Assembly: GCA_018857735.1 (NCBI GenBank)
Contig: JABMCL010001464.1
Span: 191,001-255,000 of the forward strand
Origin: Alviniconcha marisindica
Taxonomy: Eukaryota; Mollusca; Gastropoda; Provannidae
Length of the DNA: 64,000 nt
Direction of reading: 5' to 3'
Part shown: one piece after another, positions 21,540 through 35,945 of the stretch
Layout of the letters: each line of letters begins with the position of its first letter
Position numbering within the stretch: the stretch's first letter is position 1
Notes under the pieces: model-generated
The model's input: only the letters and a program-made list of their open reading frames with translations
Databases searched by the model: none
Told to the model about the DNA's origin: nothing
Translations under genes and position numbers: made by a program

Positions 21540-22440
21540 TACCAGTAGTGTGCACCTCAGCAGTGGTGCAGGGACAAGGGACAGATGGTCCCACATGGTT
21601 TGTTGTGCCCCCCACCCCCCAGTCCTACTGGTAGTGTGTACCTCAGCAGTGGTGCAGGGACAAGGGACAGATGGTCCCACATGAATTTAGTCTGTTGGTT
21701 TGTAAGGGATGAGGGACAGATGGTCCCACATGGTTTGTAGTGCCCCCCACCCCCCAGTCCTACCGGTAGTGCGTACCTCAGCAATGGTACAGGGATGAGG
21801 GACAGATGGTCCCACATGGTTTGTAGTGCCCCCCACCCCCCAGTCCTACCGGTAGTGCGTACCTCAGCAATGGTACAGGGATGAGGGACAGATGGTCCCA
21901 CATGGTTTGTAGTGCCCCCCACCCCCCAGTCCTACTGGTAGTGTGTACCTCAGCAGTGGTGCAGGGACAAGGGACAGATGGTCCCACATGAATTTAGTCT
22001 GTTGGTTTGTAAGGGATAAGGGACAGATGGTCCCACATGGTTTGTAGTGCCCCCCACCCCCCAGTCCTACCGGTAGTGTGTACCTCAGCAATGGTACAGG
22101 GATGAGGGACAGATGGTCCCACATGGTTTGTAGTGCCCCCCACCCCCCAGTCCTACCGGTAGTGCGTACCTCAGCAGTGGTGCAGGGACAAGGGACAGAT
22201 GGTCCCCATGAACTAGTCGTGGTTGTGTAATGCCCCCCCCCCCCCCACCCCTACCAGTCGTGTGTACCTCAGCAATGGTACAGGGATGAGGGACAGATGG
22301 TCCGACATGAATTTAGTCTGTTGGTTTGTAATCTCCCCACTCCCCAGTCCTACCGGTAGTGCGTACCTCTACAGTGGTGCGGGCACTAGGGACAGATGGT
22401 CCCGCATGAATTTAGTCTGTTGCTTTGTTTCCGGAAGCTG
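21540..22440. repeat. 86-bp minisatellite, about 9 copies
   Basis: Core GGGACAGATGGTCCCACATG (itself a small palindrome around GGTCCC), CCCCCCACCCCCC and GTACCTCAGCARTGGT. Two units carry a shared insertion, AATTTAGTCTGTTGGTTTG, giving a partial higher-order pattern. Open frames through it are spurious. Confidence 0.93.
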
Positions 22441-23104
22441 GGAGTGGATGTGATTACGTGTACATTGCAGCAGTGAACACAGCGGGGAATCTCAAAATGA
22501 CTTGTGAGTGTTTGTTGTGATTTTGGAGACGGTGAAGACAGCTGAACATTTTTGTTTTTGCTAGCAAATTCTTTTGTTATAAAATGATCCTGTTTATAAG
22601 TTTTACATTGTTAGTTTAACGAGCAGTAATACAACATATTGATCTACTGAGCACTCAGTATGCCATGTTTTTATGAGTTTAGCCACTGGAGAGGGGAAAT
22701 TATATGAAGCTTTAAATTGTCACACCACTTGAAAGATTTGTTATTTTTCTTCTTTGCCAAAGAGCTTACATTTTGCGACTTTTGGTGCAACACTGCTGTT
22801 AGCTCGATGTACCCATAATACATAAATCAAAATGTAAACCAGGTTTTTAAATTCAGGGTCACTGTGAAAACCAGAGGCGTGTCCATTTGGTGGTAAGAGC
22901 AACGAGTGTGGCAACCCTCCCCAAAAAGGGAGGAAAAAAGAAAATGTCATGTGTACATGCATATGAAAGAGTGTGTTGCACATAGGATCCAGCTGTAGTT
23001 GTGGTTTATTGCTTGTTCAGGTTTCCATGATAGACAACTTATGTTTTTTTCAACCGCACAGTACAGTCCTCATTGTTTGTTGTTGTTAGGCAATCGTTCG
23101 CTAA

Positions 23105-23285
23105 ATTGTCTCTGGAGAGGTGCTGGTGGGGACCAGGAGGCAGTGGAACTTTAATGCCAGTCACTACCCCATCACCACCAGAATGATTCTGCATTAAGAT
23201 AGGCAGTGGTGTGAGCCATTTAATGTTTCATTCATTTTGAGGGGCAGTCATAAGATAACGTCCATAAGCACAACTTTTGAAGTGT
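23105..23285 (-). mobile_element. tRNA-SINE body, head missing
   Basis: ACCAGAATGATTCTGCATTA, GGCAGTG and GAGGGGCAGTCA match the SINE bodies at 11180-11330 and 32995-33080. The tRNA-like head is absent. Confidence 0.6.
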
Positions 23286-23784
23286 GCCATGACATTTACA
23301 TTAAAGGGAAGTCACCCTAAAGGTCACATACTGCATGCTCTAACTTCCGGCTTCTCCAGCTGGCACTGATGGCAGTCATGGCTGGATATCTTTTAAAAGA
23401 ATTAAAGGAGAAAAATTCCCAGCTTCCCTAAATTGGAGATTGATTCTATGTTGAGGAGCTACTTAAAATGGGCATCATTTGCTGGCAACAAAATTCCATC
23501 TGTTACAGCTGACTACACTCAAGGTAAAAGGCCCTGTTCACAGCTGTGTAGAGCTATACTGGTGGTTAGCATTACGCAAACAGGTCTTTGCTTTTACAGA
23601 GATTTTAGTTGTCATCGTTCAACATTTTGGTTGATTTTGGCCCGTCCAGTCTGTTTGTAAAACTGGAGCAGTCACAACTTCCCCTCGCCTTTGTGGGCAT
23701 GTTAGTTTATATGCCACATTATGAATGAATTTGGCAGTGCTCTCTTATATGTGGCTGTATACCAACAGCTATTTTGGTGTGTTT

Positions 23785-24289
23785 TTTAAAGGGGAATGAA
23801 ACCAAAGAAGCATAAAGAAACCCCACTAATAGGAATGGAATTTAAAATTCAAAACAAAACAAAACACCACACCAGTTTTTCACTTGCTTTCTCATCCTGG
23901 TTTTGAAGAATTGGCATTTTGAAAGTTGCGACAACATGACCATGCATGCTGCCATTTTGTGCCCAGCAGTCTGTGTTGGTGACGTCATTAACAAGGCCAA
24001 TGTGTATGGTAAAAGTATCGTACACATCACAAGCCTGTAAAGGTAATGTGTATGTCATGAGCTAACCATTTTCTTCTTTTCCTCATCACAAGCTAACCAT
24101 TTCCCGCTTCTCCTTGGTAAAGGGCAAACCAATGTTGCCGAGCCCAGAAGAGCTTAAATTTCAAGCAAAAAAGTACTTCTTTTACATAAATATTGATAGA
24201 ACATCCAGAAGAAGCATGCAGGCAGAACTGTTTACACATTTTCCAAAGTTTCAGGCCAGTTTGCATCTTCTGTTTAGTTCCCCTTTAAA
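23785..24289 (+). mobile_element. MITE family A, complete copy with terminal inverted repeats
   Basis: Terminal repeats TTTAAAGGGGAA and TTCCCCTTTAAA bound a 505-bp element without coding capacity. It is the reference copy for 17985-18620, 20640-20905, 40590-41065 (inverted) and 57246-57480 (inverted). Contains GACGTCATTAAC and several partly duplicated blocks. Confidence 0.8.
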
Positions 24290-25329
24290 GGAACTTCTCC
24301 TTCACAGGCTGAACTTTTGTGTGCTTGCAGCAGGTTAAACGAACGAAAGTTTTGCGATTGAACGTGCCATTGATTTTATATGGTGACTTTTTTTTGGACA
24401 CTGTAGCTAACTCTTGTTTCACAAGCTGATTACCATGTTGCGCACTCTTTTCATGCGCTTCATTTTGACGTCACCAAAGTGTCTTTGGCGTCACTGATAG
24501 AACACCAGAAGCTCTCAGTTTTGCATACATCGTGGAAGAAATGCATGTGGATTGCATTGCAGTCATTTTTGTCATCGATTGTTTTGTCTCTGTGGAGTGA
24601 ACTTTTGATGACGTTTTGCAGCATTCTTGAAAAATGTAAGTCCATGAGGAAAGGTGTGGTCTATTGGGTTTTACCCCAGTCTATTAACTTTTATTGATTG
24701 GTAATATTTCAGTAAAATTAGCCAGCAGATGGAGATAAAAAATCTTTTTTTCTTTTTTGCTTAATGCAGCAGAGAAATTAAGCTAACATAAGAAAAAATT
24801 CATAACAAATTGTTTTTTCTCCAAACCTGTGACAGAAGTCCCTAGGTGAGAGGTGCCAGTGGGTGAACTCAAGTGACTTAGTTCTGTATTTCTCACAGAA
24901 ATGAATGAAATCGTTCAAGCGTGCTAGTGTTGGGAGTAAACTATATATATATATATATATGTATACACACTCATTCTGCAGCCACTACAATTTTCACCTA
25001 AGCATTGGTCTTTTTTGGAACTGTTATTGTTGACTGGAGTATTGTATATCTGAAACCATGCAACACAATACCAAATAAAATTGCAAAAACTGAATTTGTT
25101 TGTAGTCTCTCTCAGTGTGTATGCACTGTGTGTGTCTGGCACTGTTGAACAAGCAAGTTTTTGTGTGGAAGTTTCACGCGCCATCAGTAAGTATAAATGT
25201 TCATTCATTCATTCAGTCTCTTTTTTTCTCCATCGCATAATGGTGTAAAGCAGTGCACAATTCACACATGTCACACATCTGTGTTCGTCCCTCAGGATTG
25301 GTGACCATCTTCATCTCCATGCTGATGCA

Positions 25330-26760
25330 GCGATCTGCAGTGTGGGCTGTACTGGTGTGGAGATGGCTGACGAGCCTGGGTTGTATGTATGTAGAGGCAG
25401 GACAGAAGTGGGACAGATGTGGAGATGGCTGACTTGAACTTGGAAATCTGTGGGTGTGGGACAGAGGGCGGAGATGCCTGACTCAATCCTGGATGTAAGT
25501 ACATCTGTGGGTGTGGGACAGAAGTGGGACAGAAGGTGGAGAAGGCTGACTCAATCCTGGACGTCTGTGCATCAGTGGGGGCGGGACAGGGTGGAGATGG
25601 CTGCCTTGAGCCTGGAAGTCTGTATGTGGGGGCAGGACAGAAGTGGGACAGGGTGGAGACGGCTGACTGAGCCTGGAAGTCTGTGCATCTGTGGGTGTGG
25701 GACAGAGGGTGGAGATGGCTGACTTGAGCCTTGAAGTCTGTATGTGGGCGCAGGACAGAAGTGGGACAGGGTGGAGATGGCTGACTTGAGCCTGGAAGTC
25801 TGTATGTCTGTGGGTGCAGAACAGAAGTGGGATAGGGTGGAGATGGCTGACTTGAGCCTTGAAGTCTGTATGTGGGCGCAGGACAGAAGTGGGACAGGGT
25901 GGAGATGGCTGACTTGAGCCTGGAAGTCTGTAGGTCTGTGGGCGCAGGACAGAAGTGGGACAGGGTGGAGATGGCTGACTTGAGCCTTGAAGTCTGTATG
26001 TCTGTGGGGGTGGGACAGAAGTGGGACAGGGTGGAGATGGCTGACTTGAGCCTTGAAGTCTGTATGTGGGGGCAGGACAAAAGTGGGACAGGATGGAGAA
26101 GGCTGACTCAATCCTGGAAGTCTGTACATCTGTGGGGGAGGACAGAAGTGGGACAGGGTGGAGATGGCTGACTTGAGCCTTGAAGTCTGTATTTTTGGGG
26201 GTGGGACAGAAGTGGGACAGGGTGGAGATGGCTGACTTGAGCCTGGAAGTCTGTATGTCTGTGGGGGTGGGACAGAAGTGGGACAGGGTGGAGATGGCTG
26301 ACTTGAGCCTGGAAGTCTGTATGTCTGTGGGGGTGGGACAGAAGTGGACAGGGTGGAGATGGCTGACTTGAGCCTGGAAGTCTGTATGTCTGTGGGGGTG
26401 GGACAGAAGTGGGACAGGGTGGAGATGGCTGACTTGAGCCTGGAAGTCTGTATGTCTGTGGGGGTGGGACAGAAGTGGGACAGGGTGGAGATGGCTGACT
26501 TGAGCCTGGAAGTCTGTATGTCTGTGGGGGTGGGACAGAAGTGGGACAGGGTGGAGATGGCTGACTTGAGCCTGGAAGTCTGTATGTCTGTGGGGGTGGG
26601 ACAGAAGTGGGACAGGGTGGAGATGGCTGACTTGAGCCTGGAAGTCGGTATGTCTGTGGGAGTGGGACAGAAGTGGGACAGGGTGGAGATGGCTGACTTG
26701 AGCCTGGAAGTCTGTATGTCTGTGGGGGCAGGACAGAAGTGGGACAGAGGTCTGGGTCCT
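25330..26760. repeat. 66-bp minisatellite, about 21 copies
   Basis: Unit GACTTGAGCCTGGAAGTCTG ... GGGACAGAAGTGGGACAGGG ... GATGGCT, highly homogeneous between 26200 and 26740. Because 66 is a multiple of three, long frames stay open on both strands (up to 476 codons minus). Their 22-residue periodicity and lack of a gene structure make them artefacts of the repeat. Confidence 0.96.
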
Positions 26761-28204
26761 GGTCCTACTTGTATGTCTGAGCTATATATATCTACACTCC
26801 AGGTTGCACACTGTGCTCGTCTTCTGGCACTAGTAAGCTCAAAACCCAACATTAGAAAAGCAAGACTTATGATTACACAAAAATTTGCTCTGTGTGAAGA
26901 CTGTGATTTCATTGATAATTGCTGTAACATTTCCAGTTCATACTTTTGCAATAACGTCAAGTCAAAAAAAAAAAACAAAAAAAAAAGGAAAAGTAAACAC
27001 AAGAGAGAAGATAAATAATACTTTTAAAGGGGGAAGCATCAACCTTGCATAAACATTCTTATTGTCTGCAGTCTGCATAAAATACTGCAAGTTAATTGTC
27101 TCATCAAGTTAATAAGCAAAACAAAAAAACCTGTGTTACAGCACTTCTCAGGCCTACAACAATAATAACTAAAAATGATTCATTCACAATCTTCATTGCT
27201 GTTCCAACTATTTTGGAAGTTATTTAATTTATAATTAATGGCTGTTTTTTCTTTCCCTGACTTACACAATTCTCAAAAAACGACCACACACATACGCAAA
27301 AAAGTCCGTAATGCCAAGTTATGTCATTTCCATCTTCCAAAGCTAGTCACTGTTATTGATTTTTGCCATTCTGTTTCCTCAATGTGACGCCATTTTATTT
27401 TATGTACCAACACTTACACCAGAAACCTTTGCAAAATAAGATGCTCCAATTCTGAAGTGGGCACTCTAACCTATTTTGGGGTATCAGATGTGAAAAATGC
27501 CTCATGAATTCCACCAGATCTGCAGTGTCTGTTTCATTCTGAAACAGATGCTCTGATATATCTATCTATCTATATTTAAAAAAGAAGAGAGAGAGAGAGA
27601 GGATGAGAAAAAAAAATGAGAAAAAAAAGAAAAGAAAAAAAGAGTAAAAAGGACTTATGCTATTTCTGCAGACCACTGACAAAAAGAACTTGACAAAAAA
27701 AGACACCAAAATGAATATTTTAGTCTTTATGTACACCTCTTTCATACTCTGGAAACCATCAACAGCCCCAAACCAAGAGAACAAAATGTACCGTTGCTAG
27801 TTGTAACTCTAGCAACAGAAAGATCACTGACTCCAGCTTAAGTACATACCATAAAATCTTCATTTTCACATGCTGAACAGTGTAACAGTGACAATTTTAT
27901 CATGATGACAAACAAACGTGACCAATCTAATGAACTGCAAACAATGACAGCTTCCAACAAATCCAAGCAAAAATGATGATGAATTCTTACCTAAACTGTA
28001 GCTAAGATGTAGTGTCAAGCAATATGCTGCAAGGTAATATTCCAGAATGCTCCATGTGATCAACATCATCAAAAAATCAACATTTACAAGTGATCAAAGA
28101 TCTACAAATTTATATGCTTACTGTGGGATTTCAAATGTATCTCTTGACAACAAGAACAAAATCAGAAGGATCTCCTATATCCCTTTTCCCCCATGTACAC
28201 AAAG

Positions 28205-29010
<806 letters not shown>

Positions 29011-29159
29011 CATATATAAATACAAACATACACACACAATTCTTTATCACAGATCAGTTTGATGTGAACATTTTACAACAGCATAATATTCAAACATGAA
29101 ACAAACAGAAAACTTATGACAAGAATCTTTTAAAAATTTATGCTAGCTATATTTGTTTG

Positions 29160-29495
29160 GTCCAAACACATAAAAGATTCAAAAGAACGCTATTTATTAG
29201 GACAAGACAAAACCAGAAATTTTCAGGGTAATCACCTTCGTCAAACTACAAAATGACAGTTAAACAACAGTTAAAAGGTGAGAACAAAAATTAAAATAAA
29301 ATAAAAAATGAGATGGAAATCTAAATTACTTATCTGTTTTTGGTTGGGCTATGTTGTTTTCCTGTCCAGTGCTTGGAAGAATGTTGGCACAACAATAAAT
29401 AAATTGTCCTAATAAATAGTGTTCTTTTGAACCCTTTATGTGTTTGGGTCTTGTTTAGAACCCTAACAGTCATGCTTGTTTCAGATTTTTTTCAA
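29160..29495. mobile_element. Fold-back element (family B)
   Basis: Left CCAAACACATAAAAGATTC, right GTTCTTTTGAACCCTTTAT, with the tail CCTAACAGTCATGCTTG. Flanks TATTTGTTTGG occur on both sides, a probable 11-bp target duplication. The loop is longer than in the 18213 copy. Confidence 0.75.
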
Positions 29496-31363
29496 TTTTT
29501 ATTTGTTTGGACATGTCTAAATTAGCTAAACTTCTGTGTGTAAAGGTTAAGGATGAGCACACGTTGATCTTGTGATGTCATTTGGTCCATTCTGAGGTGA
29601 CCCTTTGCTGTTGATGGGGCATCTTTTCCAGGGGAACTCACCTTTTTCAAAATGCTTCATCCAGGAGGTAAAACCAGTCAAAGTGAAAACCAAAAATGGA
29701 AGATTTTGTTTTAAAATGCCCTGACGATTACAAGGTTGAAAAAGCCCAAGTTTTGTGAGTAATGATTAGCAGGGTGAGACGTACACAAGGTTGTTAAGTG
29801 TCACAGCTCACTAGTCACCTGCGCCAACCTCTGATGCCCGTCTCTGAATAGCAAGAGCATGCATCTCTTGTGTCAGGTCATTCAGCGTGCAGAGAAATCA
29901 TCGCTGTGCACATTTGATACAAAAGCTATTAGACCTTTCAAAATTTTCATTTTGAGTTTCTTTTCGTTGCTGCACAAAACATGTCTTCTGATGGCTATTT
30001 CCTTTAAGGTTATGTACCTTGGAATGAAAACAGAATGACCTATCCAAGTTATGATTTTTACTCTGTAAATACCTCCTACACAGTAAATACCTACTACATT
30101 CTACAACAACAAAATAATACGGGGTCAGCCCCCTTCCTCCTGACTGGTATTTTTTTATTTTGGTACTGTCTTGTTGTTTTGTTTTGTTTTCCAAGAGAGA
30201 GGGGGAAAAAATGTTGGAAAGAACTAACATGCATGTGCAAGTTATGTGCTTGAAGATTCAAAAGTTGTGAAGACTGTGCACTATGCCCACAAGGAATGTT
30301 AGGCAACATTAGCTCTTTAGCCATTTACAAAAAACAAACAACAACAACCCCCTCCCCCCAAAAAACAACAACACAACAACAACAACAAACTTAACAACAA
30401 CAATGACATCCCCCCCCCCACACACACACACACATAGACACACACAACAATAACACCCATGGCCCTCCAATGCTCCAAAGATTTTTCTAACCCTAACCCC
30501 TAAAAAAACTTTATAGTAGCATGCCATAATTGTGTTTACGTAACATCAATTCTATAAACCTAAAACCGTATGAATGGCATGTTCACAGAACATCAATCTG
30601 ACAAATCTAAAGTAGCACATGAAAATATATTTTGAGAAAATCCTAATATTTGCATCAAGTGATGACATAAAAAAGAAAAAAGAAAAAAAGACTAGTTCAC
30701 ACAGCAATGCTTCAAAATGAGGTATATATTGACATATAAACTGAATTAGATGTACACACACTGTTGGAGAAGGCTTGGTTTTTCAGTCAACTGTTGTTGT
30801 TTTTAATGTGTACAGAAAAACAAACCAAACCAAAGAACACCTGAATTATATGTACACACAGTGTACTTTTGGTACAGAAAAAACAACTAAACTGTGCTCA
30901 AATTTAGATGATCCATTTTTATCATCAACTTATTTTCAGCTATGCAGTAGCACACAACCATCACAAATTATGAAGCAAGTATGAGAAGACTGTACCTCAT
31001 TTGAACAAATGGACCAATCCCACACAAGCAAAACAAACAAAAGTGCCATGCTCAACCAATAATGCCGTTAAAAATGCTAGTATAGAGAAAATCATTCCAA
31101 GTCCCTGCAGAATTTTGAACTTTTCTTCTGCTTGCAACATCTGTAATACCTCTGATCAGTTGAAGAAAATCCACTTTTGCTGAGTAGTAACAGTGACCCA
31201 TAACCCCCTCCTAACCCCCCCCCCCCCCAAAAAAAAAAGGTCAGTGGGTGTTAGTTGAAATGACTGAGCTGCTTGTGGCACTGAAAATCAAGATGACTAG
31301 ATGGCTGGTGGTTGTGTCCATGAAGAGTTTGATTGTTTTTTTTCTTCATCAAAGAACATGCAC

Positions 31364-31401
<38 letters not shown>

Positions 31402-31785
31402 TTTCACAGTAACAATTTTCAAACAGATATATGTGTATTGTAGTTACTACAGTGCAAAGCAAAAGAAACCCCAACTCAGTATTCTGGTCATCAACAACGA
31501 TTCATTAAAACACCAGTTTCAGATTATTCAACATAAAAAAAGAGAGAAAAAAAAGAGGAAATATTAACATTAGTGTACTCCACACAAACAACAACAAAAA
31601 AGATGACTCTACACTACTTACAACAATAATTATGTCAAAATACAACTTAAATAAAATAACTAAAAGCAGTCACTCTTTTAGTGATGGCTGCTATTCAGTA
31701 TCATAATAACAATACATTATTTATGACACCCCATCTAGTAAGAGCTTGGAGTGCTTACAAAGGCCTACAGATATGCTCATTTTAT

Positions 31786-31789
<4 letters not shown>

Positions 31790-31858
<69 letters not shown>
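31790..31858. repeat. (CA)n microsatellite
   Basis: About 34 CA units followed by CT repeats; an AT run lies near 31369-31399. Confidence 0.96.
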
Positions 31859-31860
<2 letters not shown>

Positions 31861-32089
31861 CTCTCTCTCTCTCTACAGAATTTGTGGTTGGCAAAATGAG
31901 AAGAAAGAAAATGACAAGTTGGTTTGCAGAACAGAAGAGGTGGGTTTTCAGCTTTGACTTAACAAGAAGAATGAATGAATGAATGAATAAACTTCATTTT
32001 ACAAGGGTAGTGGAGAAGACTTGAGGTCTTTCTACATCCAGCCCTTGCCCATGAGGGAAACTACTATTAACTAAGGATACAATGAGCTA

Positions 32090-32830
32090 CAGTATGTTGA
32101 GTACATGTACATTCATACAAACCATGTTGAAATGGACACCAGAAGAGAGTGAAGAAGAACATCTGACAGAAAGAGGAAGAGAGTTCCAGATCATGGGTCC
32201 AATGTATTGAAAGGATCTCTCCTCCAGGGTCCTCCAGCCCATCCTAGGAACACGGAAGATCTGAGTATCCAAGGCTGAGCAAAGAGAGCAAGAGGGAGAG
32301 TAGAGATGAAGCAGCTCAGAGAGGTATGGAGGAGCTGTACCAGAGACAATGTGGAAGCAGATGGAGAGCTATTTTGTATTGAATCTGGCTGCTGATTGGT
32401 AGCCAGTGGAGGTCGTAGAGTAAAAGAATGATGTGGACAGATTTATGAACTTTGCAGATGAGGCAAGCGTAGCAGCTGATCACTTTTTTGAATTTTACCA
32501 ACAAGAGTTTTGGTGGCTTCAGAAGAAACATACTGTTAGACTGAAGTGACCCACCTGATCTCCAGGTAAGCAGGCTGACAGAGTTTGTTCACCTGTTCCT
32601 TCAATGCAAGCTGGCTGTCAAAAATTACACCAAAGTTACAAGCTGCATTGGAAATGGATGTCACTCTGACCCACAAGTAGTGAACAAGAAAGATCAATTC
32701 CAGGAGCATAGCTCATCAGAAGACTCTCTGTTTTGCCAGCATTTAACTGAAGATTAGTCCTAACTACCCAGATCTTCGACATCTGAAATGCATGTTTCAG
32801 TGGTCAGTATGAAGCCAAGAAGCTGCCATT
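32090..32830 (-). mobile_element. LINE reverse-transcriptase remnant
   Basis: Minus-strand frames, broken by stops and shifts, read LLYDLHWLPISSQIQYKIAL and further on GERSFQYIGPMIWNSLPLSV-like residues with SSSLSS. LHWLPi..RIqyKia and WNsLP.svR are hallmarks of the C-terminal part of non-LTR reverse transcriptases. Upstream text (NLQLNAGKTE...) fits the NxxKTe motif. Dead copy. Confidence 0.7.
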
Positions 32831-32934
32831 TCAATATATATATAATACCTTTTTGATTGGTGAATCAGTTTGCTTCATTTTACTCTACATAGTAAGTAAA
32901 CATGGTGCTTAATGTTCACAGAAACCACAAGGCT

Positions 32935-33205
32935 TATTAGGGATGGGGTGAAGGGGGTATGGAGGTGGGGGAAGAGGGTGATTATATACCTATCACTACA
33001 CTGGCACCACCAGAATGACTCCTGCATTAAGGTGGGCAGTGATAAGAGCCATCTACTGTTTCATTAACTGTGAAGGACAAAGTCACAAAAACAGTGTCCA
33101 CAGACCACAATTTCTGAAGAGAAAGGAGAGCTGAAGTGGATTCGAACCGAGGTCCTTCTGCTTACCAGCCTAACGCCTTACCACTAGGCCAAACTGACTC
33201 ACATT
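32935..33205 (-). mobile_element. tRNA-derived SINE
   Basis: On the minus strand the head reads TTTGGCCTAGTGGTAAGGCG (A box) and GGTTCGAATCC (B box), followed by a body ending in G-rich sequence. The tRNA-like head has no matching acceptor stem and CCA context, so this is a SINE, not a tRNA gene. Confidence 0.8.
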
Positions 33206-33232
33206 TTACATACTGTGGATTGTTACATACTG

Positions 33233-33255
33233 GGGGGGGGGGGGGGGGGGGGGGG
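33233..33255. repeat. Poly-G run
   Basis: Twenty-three consecutive G, one of the longest homopolymers here; length is likely to vary or be misassembled. Confidence 0.9.
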
Positions 33256-33439
33256 TACAATGCTTAAAAGCTGTTATAAATAGAAATGATAATGATGCAC
33301 ATATTCATGAAAAGGGATTTGGCAGGTACAGGTAAAAGATCAGAAAGGTTGCTGCATGCCTGACCTAATAAATTAAGTACACTGATGATCACTTGTCTTC
33401 GTTGTTGGGTCATTAACAGCAATGTTTTGGCAACAATTT

Positions 33440-33735
33440 GTGGGGCAGAATTCCAAAGAAAGCACAACTGGAACATTGTCAATGTCATCAAAATCACAGG
33501 CACCAGACCCAACGCTGCACACGTGCAGCAGATGTGGTCAGTTAGCAGTCAAACATCTGTCAACTGCACATGGTCACCTCACAATGAGCTGCAGACTTAA
33601 CTGCAGATATTAGATCTACTCGACATGCATAAATCATCCTCATCCCAAGCCTTCACTTGTCCAAACTGCAGCAGGGTCTGCATCAAGAATCTCACTCTAC
33701 AGCCACCAATTGCACGCAAGAGCTGACTGCTTCAC
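33440..33735 (+). mobile_element. LINE C-terminal zinc-finger remnant
   Basis: Frames include HTCSRCGQLAVKHLSTAHGH and, after an interruption, AFTCPNCSRVC then (frame shift) SRISLYSHQLHARADC. The pattern F.C..C.R.C.SRIgLysH....C is seen at the end of many animal LINE proteins. The 54-bp minisatellite starts immediately after it. Confidence 0.55.
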
Positions 33736-33744
33736 TGGCAGCCC

Positions 33745-34640
33745 TGCTCAACTGTCCCAAATCCTTGTCTGTGAGGATCAGGCCCAACCATCATCACCTG
33801 CTCAACTCTACCATTTCCTTGTCTGTGAGGATCATCCCCCACCATCACATACTCAACCGTCCCAAATCCTTGTCTGTGAGGATCAGGCTCCATCATCATC
33901 ACCTGCTCAACCGTCCCAAATCCTTGTCTGTGAGGATCAGCCCCCACTATAATCACCTGCTCAACCGTACCAAATCCTTGTCTGTGAGGATCGCCCCCAC
34001 CATAATCACCTGCTCAACCGTACCAAATCCTTGTCTGTGAGGATTGCCCCCACCGTAATCACCTGCTCAACTGTACCATATCCTTGTCTGTGAGGATCGC
34101 CCCCACCATCATCACCTGTTCAACCATACCATATCCTTGTCTGTGAGGATCAGGTCCCACCATAACCACCTGCTCAACCATTCCAAATCTTGGTGAGGAT
34201 CAGCCTCACCTTACCATCATCACCTGCTCAAATGTCCCCAATCCTTGTCTGCGAGGATTGCCCCCACCATAATCTCCTGCTCAACCATCCCAAATCCTTG
34301 TCTGCGAGGATCAGCCCACACCATCATCACATGCTCAACTGTCCCAAATCCTTGTCTGCGAGGATCAGCCCCCACCATCATCACCTGCTCAACCGTACCA
34401 AATCCTTGTCTGTGAGGATCAGCCCCCACCATCATCACCTGCTCAACCATCCCAAATCCTTGTCTGTGAGGATCAGCCCCCACCATAACCACCTGCTCAA
34501 CCATCCCAAATCCTTGTCCGCAAGGATCAACCCACACCATCATCACATGCTCAACCATTCCAAATCTTTGTGAGGATCAGCCCCTACCATCATCACCTGC
34601 TCAAATGTCCCAAATGCTTGTCTGTGATGATCATCTATTA
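33745..34640. repeat. 54-bp minisatellite, about 16 copies
   Basis: Unit AAATCCTTGTCTGTGAGGAT + CAGCCCCCACCATCATCACC + TGCTCAACC. The period is a multiple of three, so open frames appear on both strands; not coding. Confidence 0.95.
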
Positions 34641-35041
34641 TCATAATCATCTGCACCATATGTCAGTGAATTCTTAACTCTTCACCAACTCCACAAATCA
34701 AACTAGCTCAGCTCAAAATCATTAGTTTCTGTCCATCACCATAAAATTATTCACATAAAGAAAGCTTTCTTTGGCAAAGTGAATTATATACATAGATAAT
34801 ATGAAGTTGAGAGCTGGCTATAAAAAATGATGAGTTTTTCTTTTGCAAAAAGACTTATGCTCTACTGGAGCTATCCATTATCATTATGATTATTATCAAT
34901 TGTGAGAGTGGATTGTCTTAAGCGTGACTGGACCTCCTTGTGCAGGAATGGACTGTTGGTTCAAAGCTGGCTGCACATGCGGCAGAAGACTTACTACCAA
35001 CAATGCAAGCACAATGCGAAAGTGACATCCCTGTAAAAGTT

Positions 35042-35074
<33 letters not shown>

Positions 35075-35774
35075 AGCTGGCCTGGTGTGGAAAGTAAAAC
35101 ATACATGTACATTTCCACTATCTCTGGCAAACCAGACTCCTTTCCTCTGAATACTTACTGAACAATAAGACACACTGTGTTTTGGTCCCTGCCTCCTTGT
35201 CTAAGTGTTAACAACAGTCATTTGGTTGTTTTTTTGCATGTAGTGTGCTGACGACTAACATCACCAGAAGAAGCCCTGGTGAATTTGTTTCCATATCGTT
35301 TTTGTCGCAGAGGAGCTGAGGTGAGGCCATTTTTTCCTATTCCAAAGCTTTGGCTGACAGTTATCAAGAATATATAATCTTTGACAGAGGCCACTTCTGC
35401 AGCTGTTGAGGTACCATAATTATTAAATCAGAGTGCTGCATTTTTAAGACATGACAAAAAGTGGTTGCATAAACTTTGAACAGTGGCACATATAAATACA
35501 CACACACAAGCATGCATGCACACATACACACACAGTCTATCACCCATGCACATCATATCAAAATGCAATGCAGAATTATTTACAATAACGGTGATGGCCA
35601 TGTTTTTTTCTTTGACTAGAGACGTTTTTCCTTACACCCTAAGCATCACTTTCCGGCACCTTCCTCCAAACTCTGCCAGAATTGGTTACACCTCTGAAGG
35701 GGCACTCCTTATCTTCATGCAGCTGTCCACTGAGGCTGTCAGTACCCTGTGAAAGGTTTGGGTACTAATATGAT

Positions 35775-35945
35775 GGTTTGATTGATTGATTGATGATCGC
35801 TTATATAGCGCTGTTCTCCGCTCTCTTGAGCAGACTCACTGTGCTCGCATGCAATTCTACATGAGTGACTAGCTTTCTATAGCGCGTTTTTTTGAATATC
35901 CACCGAAGTGGTGTACTTACAGCGCTGGCATGGTGGAAGCAACAT
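35775..35945 (+). repeat. Dispersed repeat (second copy 38470-38700)
   Basis: TGAGCAGACTCACTGYGCTC, then TGAATATCCACYGAAGTGG are shared with 38470-38700. The 38-kb copy has the last block tandemly triplicated (CTGAATAYCACTGAAGTGG at about 38571, 38606 and 38638). Confidence 0.65.

Noticed and set aside
25292..27002. Minus-strand frames of 262 and 476 codons
   Set aside because: They are translations of the 66-bp minisatellite; 22-residue periodicity, no domain, no splice structure, and equally long frames exist on the other strand.
33710..34573. CRISPR-like regular repeats
   Set aside because: Repeats are contiguous with no unique spacers and the context is an animal genome; it is a minisatellite.
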